Positions 21,101 through 27,100 of a stretch of DNA of 64,000 nucleotides are shown here, one piece after another. Below the pieces are notes generated by a model that was given only the letters and a program-made list of their open reading frames with translations, did no database searches and was not told the DNA's origin. Numbering within the stretch: the stretch's first letter is position 1; each line of letters begins with the position of its first letter. The translations under genes and the position numbers were made by a program. Origin of the DNA: Marivirga harenae (GTDB lineage: Bacteria > Bacteroidota > Bacteroidia > Cytophagales > Cyclobacteriaceae); assembly GCF_030534335.1 (NCBI RefSeq), contig NZ_CP130565.1, positions 3,803,501-3,867,500 of the forward strand, read 5' to 3'.

Positions 21101-24100
21101 GCAAGATTCTAAAGCCCTGACAATTACCGCTGAGCCAACTGCTAATGCTGGAGCTGATGATGAAGTTTGTGAAAATACTGCTTACACCGTCAGTGATGCC
21201 GCTATTACTAATAGTGCTGGAATTAACTGGACTTCTGATGGTAATGGGGTTTTAACTAATGCCACCACCTCTACGCCAACTTATACGCCAGACCCATTAG
21301 ATGCCGGTACAAATGTGACCTTAACTCTTACGGTCAGTGGAAATGGGTCTTGTGTGGATGCAGTCGATACCAAAGTATTGGCTGTTACTGCTGAGCCTAC
21401 TGCCAATGCTGGAACTGATGATGAAGTTTGTGAAAATACTGCTTACACCGTCAGTGATGCCACTATTACTAATAGTGCCGGAATGAACTGGACTACTGAT
21501 GGTAATGGAGTTTTAACTAATGCCACCACCTCTACGCCAACTTATACGCCAGACCCATTAGATGCAGGTACAAATGTGACGCTAACACTTACGGTCAGTG
21601 GAAATGGTTCTTGTGTGGACGCGGTCGATACTAAAATCTTAGCGGTTACTGCTGAGCCTACTGCCAATGCTGGAACTGATGATGAAGTTTGTGAAAATAC
21701 TGCTTATACTGTCAGTGATGCCGCTGTTACTAATAGTGCCGGAATTAACTGGACTACTGATGGTAATGGGGTTTTAACTAATGCTAACACCTCTACGCCA
21801 ACTTATACGCCAGATCCTTTGGATGCCGGTACAAATGTGACCTTAACTCTTACAGTGAGTGGAAATGGATCTTGTGTGGATGCAGTCGATACCAAAGTAT
21901 TGGCTGTTACTGCTGAGCCTACTGCAAATGCTGGCGCTGATGATGAAGTTTGTGAAAATACTGCTTACACCGTCAGTGATGCCGCTACTACTAATAGTGC
22001 TGGAATTAACTGGACTTCTGATGGTAATGGGGTTTTAACTAATGCCACCACCTCTACGCCAACTTATACGCCAGACCCATTAGATGCCGGTACAAATGTG
22101 ACCTTAACTCTTACGGTCAGTGGAAATGGGTCTTGTGTGGATGCAGTCGATACCAAAGTATTGGCTGTTACTGCTGAGCCTACTGCCAATGCTGGAACTG
22201 ATGATGAAGTTTGTGAAAATACTGCTTACACCGTCAGTGATGCCGCTATTACTAATAGTGCTGGAATTACTTGGACTTCCGATGGTAATGGAGTCTTAAC
22301 TAATGCTAACACCTCTACGCCAACTTATACACCTGATCCTTTGGATGCAGGTGCAAATGTGACGCTAACACTTACGGTCAGTGGAAATGGGTCTTGTGTG
22401 GATGCGGTCGATACTAAAGTCTTAATGGTTACTGCTGAGCCTACTGCAAATGCTGGAGCTGATGACGAAGTTTGTGAAAATACTGCTTACACCGTCAGTG
22501 ATGCCGCTACTACTAATAGTGCCGGAATTAACTGGACTACTGATGGTAATGGGGTTTTAACAAATGCCACCACCTCTACGCCAACTTATACACCTGATCC
22601 GACTGATGCAGGTACAAATGTGACGCTAACACTTACGGTCAGTGGAAATGGGTCTTGTGTGGATGCGGTCGATACTAAAGTCTTAGCGGTTACTGCTGAG
22701 CCTACTGCAAATGCTGGTGCTGATGATGAAGTTTGTGAAAATACTGCTTACACCGTTAGTGATGCCGCAGTTACTAATAGTGCTGGAATTAACTGGACTT
22801 CTGATGGTAATGGGGTTTTAACTGATGCAAATACTATTACACCAACTTATACGCCTGATCCGACTGATGCAGGTACAAATGTGACGCTAACACTTACAGT
22901 CAGTGGAAATGGGTCTTGTGTGGATGCGGTCGATACTAAAGTTATTGCAATTTCAGTTCTTCCAGTTGGGACCGTAACTTCCACTGGTTCAGAAGTATGT
23001 ATTTCAGAACCAATTACCCTGGGAGGTACAATAAATTCGGGTGCTTCCACAGGTTCTTGGATTATTCAAACTGGCCAGGGATCTGGTCCTGAGAATTCTG
23101 GAACTCTGTCTGCCACTGCAAACAATTCTGGTACCTGGGAATCAGTTTTCACTCCGGATGGATCCTATTTTGGAAATGTAACCTTTGAATTTGTAGCAAA
23201 TTCTGGTTCTTCTTGTCCTAGTGATATTACCACAAAAATTATCACAATTAGATCGCTGCCAACCGTGGTGGATCAGTCCTACACCCTTTGTGAAGATACT
23301 TCCGGGTCTGGCAGTGTAAACGTAAATTTAACATCATATAACACCGATGTTACAACTGAAAATCAATCGAATGTTACAATTGCATGGTTTACAAATAGCA
23401 GTTTAACAAATCCAGTTCTTGACGAAACTGACGTAGATATTAATGGGAGTGCCACTTATTACGCAAGAGTTACATTAAATGCAACTAACTGTTTTGATAG
23501 GGCGCAAGTGGACTTTACTGTAAATCCTCAAATTGTTTTAACCGCGGGTTCGGATGAAATAATTTGTGACGGAGATGTATTAGATCTTTCTAACTCTTCG
23601 ACTTTACCATCCGAAAGTAATGCATCTACTCTTTTATGGACATCAAACGGAGACGGATCATTTAATGATGATACAGCAATAACACCAATGTACACACCGG
23701 GGCCAACGGATTTTGCAAACTCACCAATCACATTGACTTTAACGGCAAGTTCTGCAGGCCCTTGTGCAGCTGAAGTAGATCAAATGGAACTCACCATAAA
23801 TCCTGTACCGGTAATCGACCCTGTTTCTGACTTAAGCCTTTGCCCTGGTGATACCCATGGGAGTACAAGCTTTAGTGCTGATATATCTGGTGGTACGTTC
23901 AATTGGTCATTAACGAATTCATCTCAGTTAGGAATTTCGTCTAGCGGCACTGGTAATCTACCGGCCTTGAATGCTCAATCAAATACGAGCGGGGCCGTTA
24001 TTACTTCTGTTGTCACTATTGATTATGTTTTAAATGGATGTAGCGCTGCCTCCGAAACTTTCAATATAGATGTTAAACCGACTCCTGTTATAGATGGTGT

Positions 24101-27100
24101 AAGTAATATTCAAGTTTGCCCTGGATCCACAGTAAATGTAAACTTCAATGCAAATACAACGGGCGAAACATTTTCATGGTCAAATGATAATACGGCCGTT
24201 GGAGTAGGACTTGTAAGCAATGGGTCTGGCGATATAAGCTTTACAGCTGAGTCAAATAATACAGGTGCTGCAATTACAAGCAATTTCACTTATTCGGCCA
24301 CCCTAAACGGTTGTGCTAGTACTATCAAAACTTTCACAGTAACTTTATTACCAAAACCGGTAATAGCTCCTTTTAGCTCTATCGAAGTATGTTCTTTTGA
24401 TAACATAAGTACTTCCTTTAGTAGTAATGTAAGCGGAAGTACATTTAGTTGGACTAATGATAATACAGCAACTGGAATTGCTGCAGCTGGCAATGGTAAT
24501 ATCAACGTTAACGCAAGCGAAAACCTATCTGGGGTTGACCAGGTCAGTAATATTACAGTGACGGCAACAAGAAATGGTTGTATTAGCGAAGTTGAAACCT
24601 TCACAGTAACAGTTAAACCAAAGCCTATTTTAAACACAGTTTCTTCTTTTGAAATCTGTGCTACTGATAATATTTCTGCAACGACCCTATCTGATAATTC
24701 GGGAGGGGCTAGCACAATATCCTGGACAGCTTCAAATGCATCTGCAATCGGTTTGCCTTCTAGCTCTGGAACTGGAAATATACCTGCATTTACTGCTAAT
24801 AGTAATAATACAACCGCTACTATTGTTTCCAATGTTACGGTTACAAGTACATGGGATGGATGTGTAAGTGATCAAATCAATTTCCAAATCAGGCTGAAGC
24901 CGACTCCAATAATGAACTCCATATCAGATGATGAATTATGCGCTGGTGAAATCTATAGTGTAAATTTCGGGAATAGCTTGGGAGCTTCGACAACTTATAG
25001 TTGGGTAAATGATAATACTGCAATTGGTTTAGCTGCATCTGGCAATGGAGACAATATCAATTTTACAGCAAATAGTAATAATAGCGGCTCTCCAATTGTT
25101 GCTAATATTATAGTCACACCGACAAATAATTCTTGTGTTGGCACATCGCAATCGTTTTCATTAACTTTAAATCCATCACCGGTTATTTCACCAATTAGTG
25201 ATGTTGAATTATGTCCGAACAATTTTATTTCGATCCCAGTAACTACTGATTTATCTAATACCAACCTTACATTAACAGTTTCTGATAATTCGGTTTTTGC
25301 AGTAGGCCCAATTTTAAATGGGCAAAATATTGAATTTACTACTAACTTAAATACAACAGGTGCAGACATAACATCTAATATTGAGGTTACTTCAGAACAA
25401 AATGGTTGTGAGTCTAGTGAAGATTTTAATGTTACTCTATTCTATGAACCACTTGTTAGTTCGGAACCTGATGAAGGACCTTTATGTTACCCGGGATCTG
25501 TAAATAGCAGGACCTTTGGACATGATTCTGGCACGGGGAATTTCAGCTGGGAAGTAACCAATGCAGACTTAATCGGAGATGCTACTCCTACGTCAGGAAC
25601 TGGAATCTTCCCAGGTTTTGATTTAGCAGATAATCAAACAGGAATACCGATTGAAGGATATGTGAAATATTTTAGTGAAAGAAATGGATGTTTAAGTAGT
25701 CCTGATTCATTTAAAATTACTTTAAAACCATCACCTATAATACTAAATACAGACACTGCATTTTGTGAAGGTGATTTCGTAAATATTGATTTTTCTGATA
25801 ATGTTGGGGATGATGCAACTTATGAATGGCAAATTGATAATTTAACTATAGGGATAAATAACAGTGACGGTACGACTGACCAGTCTATAACGCCTGCTGG
25901 ATTTACAGCGGTTAATTCTTCAGATACAGAGGATAATGTGGCCAATATAACAGTTTTCTCCACTATTGATGGTTGTGCGGGACCTGTTAAAACTATTGAG
26001 GTTAGAGTACTGCCAAATCCAACTTTGTCTAATAATATTTTAGAATTCACAACTTGTTCAAATGACACTTTCTCGTTTGTGCCAGAGTCTAGTATACCAT
26101 CTACCGATTTCGAATGGACCTACATTTCTGGTGATACTTCGGTTGTGCAAGGAGTAGAATTGTCGGGTACAGGCGACATTAATCTCGATCTAATTAATAC
26201 TTCAGGCACGGATCAAAACTTAGTATATGGAATCACTCCTTTAAATAGTAATTGTATTGGCACCAGTGAAGAATTAACCATTACAGTAAGACCAGAAATC
26301 AAATTTCAAAATATTCAAAACGAGTACTTTGTGTGCAGTGGTCAAGATTTTGAATTACCAATAACTTTGACTAACAATCTACACGTAAATGATATTGAAT
26401 ATTTCTGGACGGTGTCTGAAAACGAAGCTGGCGCTAATGATAGTACTGCTACTGCAATTGGAGGAAACCTTACAAATTCTGTATCTGGCCAAAGAGATAC
26501 CGTAGTATACACCATTACACCTAGACTTTTAGATGGGACATGTGCAGGAAATACTGAAGTTTTTTCTGTAATTATTAATCCAAATGCAATAGTTGAAATA
26601 TTACCTGCTAATGACATTTGCGAAGGAGAAAACCTTACACTAGAAGCTCAATTATTAAATGGATCTGGAAGTGGCCAGTGGAGTGGTGGAGATGGATCAT
26701 TTACTTCAAGCACCTCTCCTATCACTACATATATCCCAGATGAAAGTGAGTATGGTGAAAATGTTACTTTACGATTTACAGTAAATGACCCTGATGGTAG
26801 TGGCCCATGTACGTCAACCTTTGATGAGGTGACCGTAGCAGTAAATCTTCTACCCAATGTAGCAATTACTGGAAATCCATTCCCGAACAATTTGTATTGT
26901 ATAAGAAACGGAATCAAAGAACTTACCGGAAGTCCAGCTGGAGGTATTTTCACTGGTAGAGGTGTTTTTGAACAGGATGGAGCATATTTCTTCAATCCTG
27001 AGACAGCAACAGTTGGAGGTCCATATACTATCACCTATGAATTTACCAACAGTAACGGATGTACTAATTCTACTGAAACCACAGTTCAAGTTACCAATGG

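Noticed and set aside
10231-22952. Regular repeats as a CRISPR array
   Set aside because: Units are hundreds of bases long, contiguous, in frame and without spacers.
24290-25369. Long minus-strand ORFs of 124-180 codons within the giant gene
   Set aside because: The plus-strand frame is continuous with clear PKD-like domain periodicity; the opposite frames show no family similarity.
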